DNA of 6,519 nucleotides from Spirochaetota bacterium (GTDB lineage Bacteria > Spirochaetota > UBA4802 > UB4802). Below are positions 1-6,506 of this stretch, in pieces (position 1 is the stretch's first letter; every line of letters begins with the position of its first letter). Below the pieces are notes generated by a model. It was not told where the DNA came from and did no database searches. It saw only the letters and a list, made by a program, of their open reading frames with translations. Both the position numbers and the translations under genes were made by a program. The stretch spans positions 1-6,519 of the forward strand of contig JAGYNX010000111.1 of NCBI GenBank assembly GCA_018399855.1. Reading direction: 5' to 3'.

Positions 1-203
1 AGCCCCCTGCTTTTTGAATACTGTATAAAGAAATAGATGCCCAGGGCAACTATAATCAACAGGATAATCCACATTATAAAACCTCCATAGCCGTAATTAT
101 GAAAGGGCCACATGCCCCTGTTCCACCAGCCACCATTATGATGATTATGCGCGAAAACAGGGACATTTGCCATGAGTATTATTATCAAGTAAAGCAACTT
201 CAT
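1..203 (-). CDS. Small His-rich membrane protein, SHOCT-like, C-terminus cut by window edge
   Basis: Partial gene: 67 codons are open from the ATG at 203-201 to the window edge with no stop. The start is supported by AAGGAG at 216-211, seven bases upstream. I read a signal peptide (residues 1-18, ending V-F-A), a short mature N-terminus beginning HNHHNGGWW and rich in His, Gly and Trp, then one strongly hydrophobic span at about residues 42-61, followed by a basic Y-S-K-S-R. The layout resembles the small SHOCT-domain membrane proteins often found beside copper genes, in which a short helical SHOCT motif follows the span. That motif would lie outside the window, so the family call is inference. 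It is the last visible gene of the efflux operon, 80 bases after the YHS gene and separated from it by a hairpin. The three His at residues 19, 21 and 22 could bind metal on the periplasmic side; this is not shown. A second possible start exists at codon 44. Confidence 0.75.
   Translation of the reverse strand, partial: MKLLYLIIILMANVPVFAHNHHNGGWWNRGMWPFHNYGYGGFIMWIILLIIVALGIYFFIQYSKSRG
72..86 (-). promoter_or_regulatory. Possible internal Shine-Dalgarno and start codon within the small membrane protein gene
   Basis: GGAGGT at 86-81 stands six bases before an in-frame ATG at 74-72 (codon 44). This site looks at least as good as the one serving the full-length start. Starting here would give a protein that lacks the signal peptide and His-rich segment and begins directly with the hydrophobic span (MWIILLII). 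The motif may simply be the Gly-Gly codons GGA GGT, so use as a real start is uncertain. Confidence 0.3.
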
Positions 204-225
204 GCTTATTCTCCTTTATTATATG

Positions 226-272
226 ATGTAAGTACCCCACTTTAAATCTGACTTTAAATGGGGTTCTTACAT
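226..272. repeat. Intergenic imperfect inverted repeat (long hairpin)
   Basis: The left arm (226-246) and right arm (253-272) pair over 19 base pairs around a 6-base loop (247-252), with one A/A mismatch and one bulged base. Read on the minus strand, the stem has an ATGTAAG/CTTACAT base, a CCCCA/TGGGG middle and a TTTAAA/TTTAAA top. It fills most of the gap between the YHS gene and the last small gene. On the minus strand no T-run follows; the ribosome binding site of the next gene comes instead. It is therefore not a normal intrinsic terminator for the operon. On the plus strand the stem is followed by a T-rich stretch (273-287), so it could stop antisense transcription. It may otherwise be an mRNA-stabilising or processing hairpin, or a copy of a dispersed palindromic element. 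Confidence 0.75.
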
Positions 273-283
273 GTATTATTTTA

Positions 284-589
284 TTATGATGATGAACCAG
301 TAGCATCATCAAGTTTCACATCCTCTAGTTTTTCCATGTACTTTTCAGGATTTTCCTTAAACGTTTCAATACAACCCTCACAACAGAAATATATACGTTT
401 TCCTTCGTAATCAACATACACATCCTTGTTGACAGGATTATCCATAACGGGACACGTTGTCTGTCCACTTTCATCACCATAGGTTATTTTCTCTTTTTCC
501 ATTGTTTCGCTACCATCCTTGCTGCATGAAACAAGGGAAAATGACACGGCAACCGTAACCGCCATCACCAGTATAAGTATTTTTTTCAT
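284..589 (-). CDS. YHS (TRASH-like) domain lipoprotein, probable periplasmic copper-binding protein
   Basis: A 101-residue protein. It starts with a lipoprotein signal peptide: M-K-K, a hydrophobic core, then the lipobox L-V-S-C with the lipidated Cys at residue 22. After a short charged linker comes a YHS domain at about residues 44-88. The domain has C-P-V-M (Cys46, Met49), then Y-F-C-C-x-G-C (Cys69, Cys70, Cys73), then the usual F-K-x-N-P-E-K-Y ending. The family binds soft metals through these Cys and is common in copper and mercury operons. A Ser-rich tail ends the protein. The start is supported by AGGAGGA just upstream (603-597). The gene begins 21 bases after the pump gene stops, so it is almost certainly co-transcribed. 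No cusF-like gene is present in the window, and this protein could hold or deliver Cu(I) to the pump (inference). Ser at +2 after the Cys would, by the E. coli rule, send it to the outer membrane. Confidence 0.9.
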   Translation of the reverse strand: MKKILILVMAVTVAVSFSLVSCSKDGSETMEKEKITYGDESGQTTCPVMDNPVNKDVYVDYEGKRIYFCCEGCIETFKENPEKYMEKLEDVKLDDATGSSS

Positions 590-610
590 TCGTACGTCCT
601 CCTATTATTT

Positions 611-3600
611 TTAATTAGTACTTCTTTTTCTCTCATACCACCATTCATAAATCACCGGTATGAGAATTAATGTTACAATCGTCGATGTAACAAGACCACC
701 AACCATGGGAGATGCAATTCTACGCATGGCAGTATTGCCAGGCTCAGTCCCAAAAAAGATAGGTGATAACCCCAGCATGGTAGTCAACACTGTCATCATT
801 TTGGGGCGAACGCGCATAACTGCCCCATGCATAACAGCGTCCCGCAGACTGGAAAACTTTCCAGCCCTGTACCGCTTGTATGCCTCATCTAGATATACAA
901 GCATGATAACACCTGTCTCAGCGGCTAGCCCGATAAGGGCGATAAACCCTACATCAGAAGCAACAGACCTGTTGTAGCCTGAAAGATACATAAACCATAA
1001 TCCACCAAGGGGTGCGAAGAATATGGCTGTTGACATAACCCAGACAGGATGCGACGCGTTTTTAAAGTGAATGAAGAGGATCACAAAAACGATCAGTATA
1101 ACCAGCGGAATGAGTAGTTTCATCCTTTCGGCCGCGATTTTCATCTGCTCGTATTGACCACTTATCATGTATGAATAACCCGGGGGCCATTCAATCTTCT
1201 CTTCTGCTATCAGCCTGTTGATACTTTTCTTCAGCTCATCCGCCAACCCGCCGATATCACCTGATTTCGTATCCACGTAAAGCCATGATGTCATACGGGC
1301 GTTCTCCGTCTTGATAGCACCCGGCCCCTTCTCGATTCGTATATCTGCCACAGCAGACACCGGGATCTGTCCTCCGGAAGGAAGGGGGATATATATATTT
1401 TTCAGGGCATTAATTGATTCCCTGTAGATCCTCTGGTACCTGATATTAACAGTCCATCGATATACCCCTGAAATGATGTTTGTTACAGGCCTTCCCCCAA
1501 CCGCTGAAGTCAATACTTTCTGAATATCCTGTATGTACAACCCGTACTCACCCGCCTTTTTTCGATCGATGTCATAAATAACATAATTGGCCCCCTGCAC
1601 CCTTTCACCAATTACCGAGGTAACTGCCGGAATCTTTGCCAGTTGCCCTTCAAGTACCCCCGTTAACTGCTGCAGGGTTTCAAGATCATCACCCATAATT
1701 TTTACACCCAGGGGTGTCTTGATGCCTGTTGAAAGCATATCAATGCGGGTTTTAATGGGCATGGTCCACGCGTTAACCAGGCCGGGAAGTTTCACTGTTT
1801 TGTCGAGTTCATCAATAATTTTATCCATGGTCATACCATCACGCCACTGTGACCTGTCTTTTAACAGTATGGTTGTCTCTATCATGCTGAGAGGTGCTGG
1901 ATCGGTGGCTGTCTGGGCACGTCCTACCTTACCAAATACCTTTTTTACTTCTGGTATACTTTTAATGAGTTTATCGGTTTTGATCAACAATTCGCGTGCT
2001 TTTGATACGGATATTCCCGGTATAGTTGTGGGCATATACAAGAGGTCACCCTCTTCAAGGGGTGGCATAAATTCCGAACCGATGGGTTTTAACAGGGTAT
2101 GATCCGTAAAAGGCACCTTAATGCCAAATATGGGTATGAGACTTAACATCAGTACACCCACCGATATAATGATCACCCTTTTCTTGTGATTCAGACTATA
2201 CGTAAGCGCGGGAGAATACCAACGAATAAGAAACCTGCTCACCGGATGTTTTTCTTCTGACGCAATACGTCCCCGAACGAAGTATCCGATCAGTACGGGC
2301 ATCAATATCACCGCGAAGACAGCACTGGCTGTCATTGCCAGGGTTTTTGTAAAAGCGAGTGGAACAAACATCCTTCCGGACTGCTCGGGAAGGGCAAACA
2401 CCGGAAGAAAACTGACAACAATTATTATCATTGACCAGAACAGTCCGGGGGCAACCTCTATGGTTGCCTCTTTAGCGGCGGTCCAGTACATGTCATCAGT
2501 AAGTTTCTTGTGTTCCTTTTCAAGCTCTTCGAGGTGTTTATGCGTGTTTTCAACCATAACAACACTGGCGTCAACCATCACCCCTATGGCGATGGCGATG
2601 CCCCCCATTGACATGATGTTTGCGGTAAGACCCAGCGCGTGCATAAGAAGAAATGAAGTAAGTACCCCCAGAGGCAGTATGATAAGTGCTACCAGTGAAG
2701 ACCTGAAATGCAAAAGAAAGAATATAATAATAATTGATACAATGATAAGTTCTTCGACAATCTTGGTGGCAAGATTTTTAACCGCATCAGAAATTAATTC
2801 AGACCTGTCATATGTTACTTCGACACGCACACCTTCAGGTAATGATCGTTCCAGTGAACTCAATTTATCATAGATGCGGTCAATGGTACGGGGTACGTCC
2901 TCCCCCTGGCGCATTACTACTATACCGCCTACCACCTCGCCATTTCCATTAAGATCGGCAAGTCCCCTGCGTATGTCCGGCCCCTGAGATATGTGGGCCA
3001 CGTCATCAAGTTTAAGTACCGCCCCGTCATGTGAATATCGTATTGGAATACTTTTCAAGTCTTCAATAGACTGTATGTATCCCTTTACAAGAACCATGTA
3101 TTCCGTTTCGGCCTGTTGGAAAAGACGGGCACCCATTTCCATGTTAGATTTTTTAACAGCTTTCTCAATATCATCTATTGATATATCATACTGGTACAGC
3201 AAAAAGGGATCCACCTCTATCTGAAATTGCCGTTGAAACCCTCCTATGGAGGCCACCTCGCTGACACCGTTTACAGACGTTAACTCGTACTTCAAAACAA
3301 AATCCTGCAGGTCACGAAGATCGGCAAGCGTGTGCTTTCCTGAACTGTCAACCAGCGCATATTCGAATATCCACCCCACAGAGGTGGCATCAGGCCCCAG
3401 CTCCATCGTGACATCTTCGGGCAGGGTTCCCTGCATGGCATTCAGATATTCAAGTACACGGCTTCTTGCCCAGTACAGGTCTGTGCCGTCCTCAAAAAGA
3501 ATATACACCAGGCTGAAACCAAAAAATGAGTATCCCCTTACCGTCTTCGCGTAAGGAACCGACAGCATTTTCGTTGTCAAAGGATAGGTTACCTGGTCCT

Positions 3601-3781
3601 CTATTACTCGTGGAGGTTGCCCCCGGTAATTGGTCTGAATAATCACCTGGGTATCCGACAGGTCGGGTATGGCATCCATCTTGATCTGCGTAAGGCTCCA
3701 TATACCCAGTAAAAGTATTGTAACGGTTAAGATTAGAACCAGCAGCCTGTTGTCAATACACCACTCTATTATCCGTCTCAT
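611..3781 (-). CDS. cusA: CusA-like heavy-metal efflux RND transporter, Cu(I)/Ag(I) type
   Basis: A full-length 1056-residue inner-membrane RND pump, which exports metal in exchange for protons. The usual topology is visible: one N-terminal span (about 12-31), a periplasmic loop, five spans (about 340-500), a span near 535-553, a second large loop, and five C-terminal spans (about 888-1047). The TM4 motif GGIAIAIGVMVDASVVMVEN matches the copper/silver branch rather than the zinc/cobalt branch. From memory of E. coli CusA, the metal-binding Met573, Met623 and Met672 correspond to Met583 (L-L-Y-M-P), Met633 (P-L-S-M-I-E-T-T) and Met682 (I-D-M-L-S-T-G-I-K). Proton-relay residues Asp405, Glu939 and Lys984 correspond to Asp404, Glu955 and Lys994. 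Met390 and Met409 match further channel methionines. The protein is about ten residues longer than E. coli CusA before Met583. A weak AGGAC lies upstream of the ATG. It sits 32 bases after the adaptor gene. Confidence 0.97.
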   Translation of the reverse strand: MRRIIEWCIDNRLLVLILTVTILLLGIWSLTQIKMDAIPDLSDTQVIIQTNYRGQPPRVIEDQVTYPLTTKMLSVPYAKTVRGYSFFGFSLVYILFEDGTDLYWARSRVLEYLNAMQGTLPEDVTMELGPDATSVGWIFEYALVDSSGKHTLADLRDLQDFVLKYELTSVNGVSEVASIGGFQRQFQIEVDPFLLYQYDISIDDIEKAVKKSNMEMGARLFQQAETEYMVLVKGYIQSIEDLKSIPIRYSHDGAVLKLDDVAHISQGPDIRRGLADLNGNGEVVGGIVVMRQGEDVPRTIDRIYDKLSSLERSLPEGVRVEVTYDRSELISDAVKNLATKIVEELIIVSIIIIFFLLHFRSSLVALIILPLGVLTSFLLMHALGLTANIMSMGGIAIAIGVMVDASVVMVENTHKHLEELEKEHKKLTDDMYWTAAKEATIEVAPGLFWSMIIIVVSFLPVFALPEQSGRMFVPLAFTKTLAMTASAVFAVILMPVLIGYFVRGRIASEEKHPVSRFLIRWYSPALTYSLNHKKRVIIISVGVLMLSLIPIFGIKVPFTDHTLLKPIGSEFMPPLEEGDLLYMPTTIPGISVSKARELLIKTDKLIKSIPEVKKVFGKVGRAQTATDPAPLSMIETTILLKDRSQWRDGMTMDKIIDELDKTVKLPGLVNAWTMPIKTRIDMLSTGIKTPLGVKIMGDDLETLQQLTGVLEGQLAKIPAVTSVIGERVQGANYVIYDIDRKKAGEYGLYIQDIQKVLTSAVGGRPVTNIISGVYRWTVNIRYQRIYRESINALKNIYIPLPSGGQIPVSAVADIRIEKGPGAIKTENARMTSWLYVDTKSGDIGGLADELKKSINRLIAEEKIEWPPGYSYMISGQYEQMKIAAERMKLLIPLVILIVFVILFIHFKNASHPVWVMSTAIFFAPLGGLWFMYLSGYNRSVASDVGFIALIGLAAETGVIMLVYLDEAYKRYRAGKFSSLRDAVMHGAVMRVRPKMMTVLTTMLGLSPIFFGTEPGNTAMRRIASPMVGGLVTSTIVTLILIPVIYEWWYERKRSTN

Positions 3782-3792
3782 AGTATTACTTG

Positions 3793-3813
3793 TCCTGTTT
3801 TATATATACAGTA
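3793..3813. promoter_or_regulatory. Element in the cusB-cusA gap resembling the operon promoter sequence
   Basis: On the plus strand this AT-rich 21-base stretch reads TCCTGTTTTA, then TA, then TATACAGTA. It resembles the minus-strand sequence over the operon promoter (6496-6475), which reads TCCTGTTTTA, then ACG, then TATACTGTA. By eye, 18 positions match with one gap. Orientation to the genes is opposite at the two sites. It could be a second binding site for the same regulator. Part of it also serves as the weak ribosome binding site of cusA, so the likeness may be chance. Confidence 0.25.
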
Positions 3814-5151
3814 TCAATGCTGATGACCTGTCATTTGTCCTTCTTCCATGGCTTCCTTGAGTGAGGCTTCCGAACCAAGAAGGAACTGGCCGTTGGCAAC
3901 CACCATTTCCTTTTCTTTCAGGCCGCTTTTGATGACCGCCCTGCCGTCAGAACGGGTTAAGACAACAACCGGCCTTACTTCAAATTCACCGTCCCCGTGT
4001 GACACGAACACATAGTTTTTCTCACCTGAATAGATTATCGATTGTTCGGGAATGGTAACAACTTTTCGCGGCATGGTGGACTCAACAGAAACTTTTACAT
4101 ACATTCCGGGTTTTAATATACCTCCACGGTTGTTCACCACCACCCGCACCTTTATATCCCGGGTTTTCATATCGAGGTATGGATATATAAGATCAATTCT
4201 GCCACTACATGATTTATCGGGGTAGGCCTTGCAGGTTATATTTACCCGCTGTCCTTTCTTTATATAATCAAGGTCTTTCTCAAACACGTGAAAAAACACC
4301 CATAATATCTTCATGTCGGCGATGCGGAAAAGTTCCTGACCTTCCTTTATGAATTCACCCTGAATAACATCTTTCTTTACTACCACCCCGGCAATAGGTG
4401 AACGATAATAGGTTAGACGCCCGGCTTCACCTTTTTTCTGCATAGTATCAATTTGACCCACTGGAACATCAAGATACAAAAGTTTTTTCCGTGATGCCTT
4501 CAGTATTGGGTCGTGCAGTACATCAGCAACATCCTTATCCTGAGCCTTGTACATATTTACCAGCGACTGGTAGGTTGTTATGTATTCTTCCTTGGCTGCA
4601 AGTATCTCCTGGCTGTATACACCCATCAGAAGCTGACCTTTTTTGATATACTTTCCTTCCTGGGTAACATACAGCTTCTCTATCCATCCGTTATACTTGG
4701 TATTAATAACCACCAGGCGGTTGGGGTCTTCGTTGTAGTCAACGTGTCCTGAGTAATCTGACTCCCTGGTAAATGTCTTTCTCTTTGCAGGAACCGTATA
4801 TACGTTCGCCCGCTGTATCAATTTCGACCCGATAGAAAACTTGAACGAACCATCCTTTTTTTCTATCTTTCCCATTTCTTCATGGCCATTGTGACCTTCG
4901 TGGGATTTATCATCTTTCTCTTTTGATTCATCTTTCTTATCAGAGGGGACAAACGTAAGCTTCATGCCACATATGGGGCAATCACCGGGTTCCTGCTTTA
5001 TTACCTGGGGATGCATGGAACATGTATAGTATCCTTCTTCCTTATCCCCATTCTTTTCATCGGAACATGAAATGAGAAACAGTGATGTGGTAATAAATAC
5101 TATTATCATGAGAAAACGCAGTACCGTTTTCGTGTTAAAATCACTTCGCAT
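3814..5151 (-). CDS. cusB: CusB-like RND periplasmic adaptor lipoprotein with N-terminal heavy-metal-binding domain
   Basis: A 445-residue adaptor that bridges the pump and the outer-membrane channel. It has a lipoprotein signal (L-I-S-C, Cys29), then a heavy-metal-binding domain at residues 41-68: Y-T-C-S-M-H-P, P-G-D-C-P-I-C-G-M, with candidate ligands Cys44, Met46, His47, Cys58, Cys61 and Met63. A charged linker with HEGHNGHEEM (84-93) follows. The adaptor core has a barrel-sandwich first half (about 130-180), an alpha-hairpin (about 180-240), a barrel-sandwich second half (S-P-I-A-G-V-V, about 248-278), a beta-barrel (about 280-357) and a membrane-proximal part to about 428. The tail ends M-T-G-H-Q-H. 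The beta-barrel holds two extra Cys (307 and 315). E. coli CusB instead uses N-terminal methionines to take metal from CusF. The ATG lies inside the end of the upstream gene (11-base overlap), with GGAGGA five bases before it, which suggests translational coupling. The gene symbol is by family resemblance. Confidence 0.95.
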   Translation of the reverse strand: MRSDFNTKTVLRFLMIIVFITTSLFLISCSDEKNGDKEEGYYTCSMHPQVIKQEPGDCPICGMKLTFVPSDKKDESKEKDDKSHEGHNGHEEMGKIEKKDGSFKFSIGSKLIQRANVYTVPAKRKTFTRESDYSGHVDYNEDPNRLVVINTKYNGWIEKLYVTQEGKYIKKGQLLMGVYSQEILAAKEEYITTYQSLVNMYKAQDKDVADVLHDPILKASRKKLLYLDVPVGQIDTMQKKGEAGRLTYYRSPIAGVVVKKDVIQGEFIKEGQELFRIADMKILWVFFHVFEKDLDYIKKGQRVNITCKAYPDKSCSGRIDLIYPYLDMKTRDIKVRVVVNNRGGILKPGMYVKVSVESTMPRKVVTIPEQSIIYSGEKNYVFVSHGDGEFEVRPVVVLTRSDGRAVIKSGLKEKEMVVANGQFLLGSEASLKEAMEEGQMTGHQH

Positions 5152-6451
5152 GAATGTCCTCCCCTCTTTTTTCAGATAGAGTGCTTTTCAAAGGATAATT
5201 GTTTCTCAGGTATTCAATCCTCAGTTTGCTGTGTACAAGATCACGGTATAATTTCGCTTCTGCGATAGAGGCGTCAAGGTACATCCTGTATGAGTCAAGC
5301 ACATCCAAAAGTGCTATGGTTCCAGAACTCAGTGAGCCCACCTGCGCCCTGTATGCCGCCATGTATCCCGGCACGATTTTCTTTGAATGATTGCTGAAAG
5401 CCAGCCGCAGCTTTTTAAAACGGGAAAGTTCACCATTCCAGTTATTCTGTAATTGCAGCATAACACTGTTCACCTGGTCACGATAAGCTTTCTGCCTCTG
5501 CTTTTGTGCATCTATTCTGTATTTCTCCTTCAAAGGATAGAAAAGGGGGACGGGAATGGAAGCCATCACTGAAACAAAATCCTCTCCTTCGTCTTTCCCA
5601 GCGACTTCCTGCCTTATCCTGTAATCAAACCCCACGGTGATTCCCGGTGTCAGGTTTGCTTTTTCAAGTGATAGTGCAGCTTTTTGGGCATCATATAACG
5701 CCTTAAGTTTCCTGTATACTGGATGATAGGTATAGTCAAAAGACTCGTTTTCTAAAGGTGACGGGTTGTCTGGTATCCAGCCTGCAACCTCTTCTTTTTT
5801 TACATCCCACTCCAGGTTATCATAACCGCAAAGTCTTGAAAGATCACTTATGGCAGTTTGAATATCCGCATCAATTTCTATTATACTGTTCTGAATACGG
5901 GCCGTATCTGCATTTAGTTTAAGAAGATGGGAACTGCTCATTTTATTAACTGAGACCAGTGAAGCGGCAAGGTTTTCGATGTTTTTAAGGAGCTGCAGGT
6001 TTTCTTCAAGAACCAGTTTCTTTTTTTCAAGAAACATTAGTGAATGATAGGCAGACTGTACCTGCAGTGCCAGCATGTTTCTTGCTTCATGCAGTGATTC
6101 TCGCGCGGATAAATATTTCGCGTAACTTTTCTGTTTTCTATAATAATCTTCCCATGGTGAGGCGATAAACTGTGACACACCTATACTGATCCCGGACATG
6201 GCGTGAGCATCCAGTGATGGCCACTCACTTACAGGCACATTTGAATAGGCCAGGTTGAAGGCTGGATTATTTTTAAAAATGCTTTCACTTTTATAATCAT
6301 TTCCGGCAGCAGATGTCTCATATTTTTGTGCATTAAGAGATGGATTTTTTTTGAACGCAATATCCAGGTAATAATTAACCGGCCTGGCATTCAGGCTGGG
6401 TAAAAATATGAAAATATATACTATAGCTACTATTATCCAGGTTCTTCTCAT
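5141..6451 (-). CDS. cusC: Outer-membrane efflux channel, TolC/CusC family
   Basis: A 436-residue protein that forms the trimeric outer-membrane duct of the efflux complex. It has a signal peptide (about 1-22, ending S-L-N-A) with no lipobox Cys, unlike E. coli CusC, which is a lipoprotein. Two outer-membrane-efflux repeats follow, at about residues 25-210 and 240-415. Each ends in the long helical segments typical of the family, and related words recur in both (V-N-K-M-S-S-S-H-L-L-K-L-N-A-D near 168-182 and V-G-S-L-S-S-G-T-I-A-L-L-D-V-L-D near 371-386). The N-P-S-L-N-A near 36-41 and the N-P-A-F-N-L-A-Y-S-N-V-P near 62-73 are like CzcC/CusC channels. It is slightly short for a TolC homologue but complete. 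The start is supported by GAGGGG at 6461-6456, four bases upstream. It is the first gene of the operon and overlaps the adaptor gene by 11 bases. This family is divergent, so the subfamily name rests mainly on its neighbours. Confidence 0.9.
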   Translation of the reverse strand: MRRTWIIVAIVYIFIFLPSLNARPVNYYLDIAFKKNPSLNAQKYETSAAGNDYKSESIFKNNPAFNLAYSNVPVSEWPSLDAHAMSGISIGVSQFIASPWEDYYRKQKSYAKYLSARESLHEARNMLALQVQSAYHSLMFLEKKKLVLEENLQLLKNIENLAASLVSVNKMSSSHLLKLNADTARIQNSIIEIDADIQTAISDLSRLCGYDNLEWDVKKEEVAGWIPDNPSPLENESFDYTYHPVYRKLKALYDAQKAALSLEKANLTPGITVGFDYRIRQEVAGKDEGEDFVSVMASIPVPLFYPLKEKYRIDAQKQRQKAYRDQVNSVMLQLQNNWNGELSRFKKLRLAFSNHSKKIVPGYMAAYRAQVGSLSSGTIALLDVLDSYRMYLDASIAEAKLYRDLVHSKLRIEYLRNNYPLKSTLSEKRGEDIHAK

Positions 6452-6471
6452 CGGTCCCCTCGAGAATCTTT

Positions 6472-6491
6472 TTTTACAGTATACGTTAAAA
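6472..6491. promoter_or_regulatory. Near-palindrome over the -10 box, candidate operator
   Basis: On the plus strand: TTTTA, CA, GTATAC, GT, TAAAA. Sixteen of 20 positions are symmetric about the centre at 6481/6482. It covers the -10 hexamer and part of the spacer of the predicted promoter, where a repressor dimer would block RNA polymerase. It does not match a metal-regulator box I know (CueR, CsoR, CopY), so the regulator is unknown. Confidence 0.35.
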
Positions 6492-6506
6492 CAGGAACAC
6501 TTACAA
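6478..6506 (-). promoter_or_regulatory. Sigma70-like promoter of the efflux operon
   Basis: The -35 TTGTAA (6506-6501) and -10 TATACT (6483-6478) are separated by exactly 17 bases. Transcription would start near 6471, leaving a leader of about 20 bases before the ATG at 6451 that contains the GAGGGG ribosome binding site. The 17-base spacer is normal for a repressible or constitutive promoter and unlike the 19-20 base spacer of MerR/CueR-activated copper promoters. No other promoter this good was seen in the gaps between the downstream genes. Confidence 0.55.

Noticed and set aside
73..78. TATAAT hexamer inside the small membrane protein gene
   Set aside because: No acceptable -35 element lies 16-18 bases upstream, and it is explained by codons of the hydrophobic segment start.
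226..287. Intergenic hairpin as the operon's intrinsic terminator
   Set aside because: On the coding (minus) strand the stem is followed by a purine-rich ribosome binding site, not a T-run. Only the plus strand shows a T-rich tail, and no plus-strand gene leads into it.
591..596. CGTACG palindrome upstream of the YHS gene
   Set aside because: Six bases only, between the ribosome binding site and the start codon; expected by chance.
660..3554. Several plus-strand open frames of 77-171 codons lying inside the pump gene
   Set aside because: They sit opposite a protein with full-length, residue-by-residue family conservation, show no recognisable motifs or consistent ribosome binding sites, and are expected by chance opposite a long gene.
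3492..3701. A 69-codon minus-strand frame overlapping the pump gene
   Set aside because: It is out of frame within conserved CusA coding sequence and its product has no recognisable features.
3803..3844. Possible internal promoter for cusA (ATGACA, 20-base spacer, TATATA), with spacing like MerR-type promoters
   Set aside because: It overlaps the end of cusB coding sequence, the hexamers are weak, and the small dyads there (such as ATGACCTGTCAT at 3823-3834) are too short to support a regulator site.
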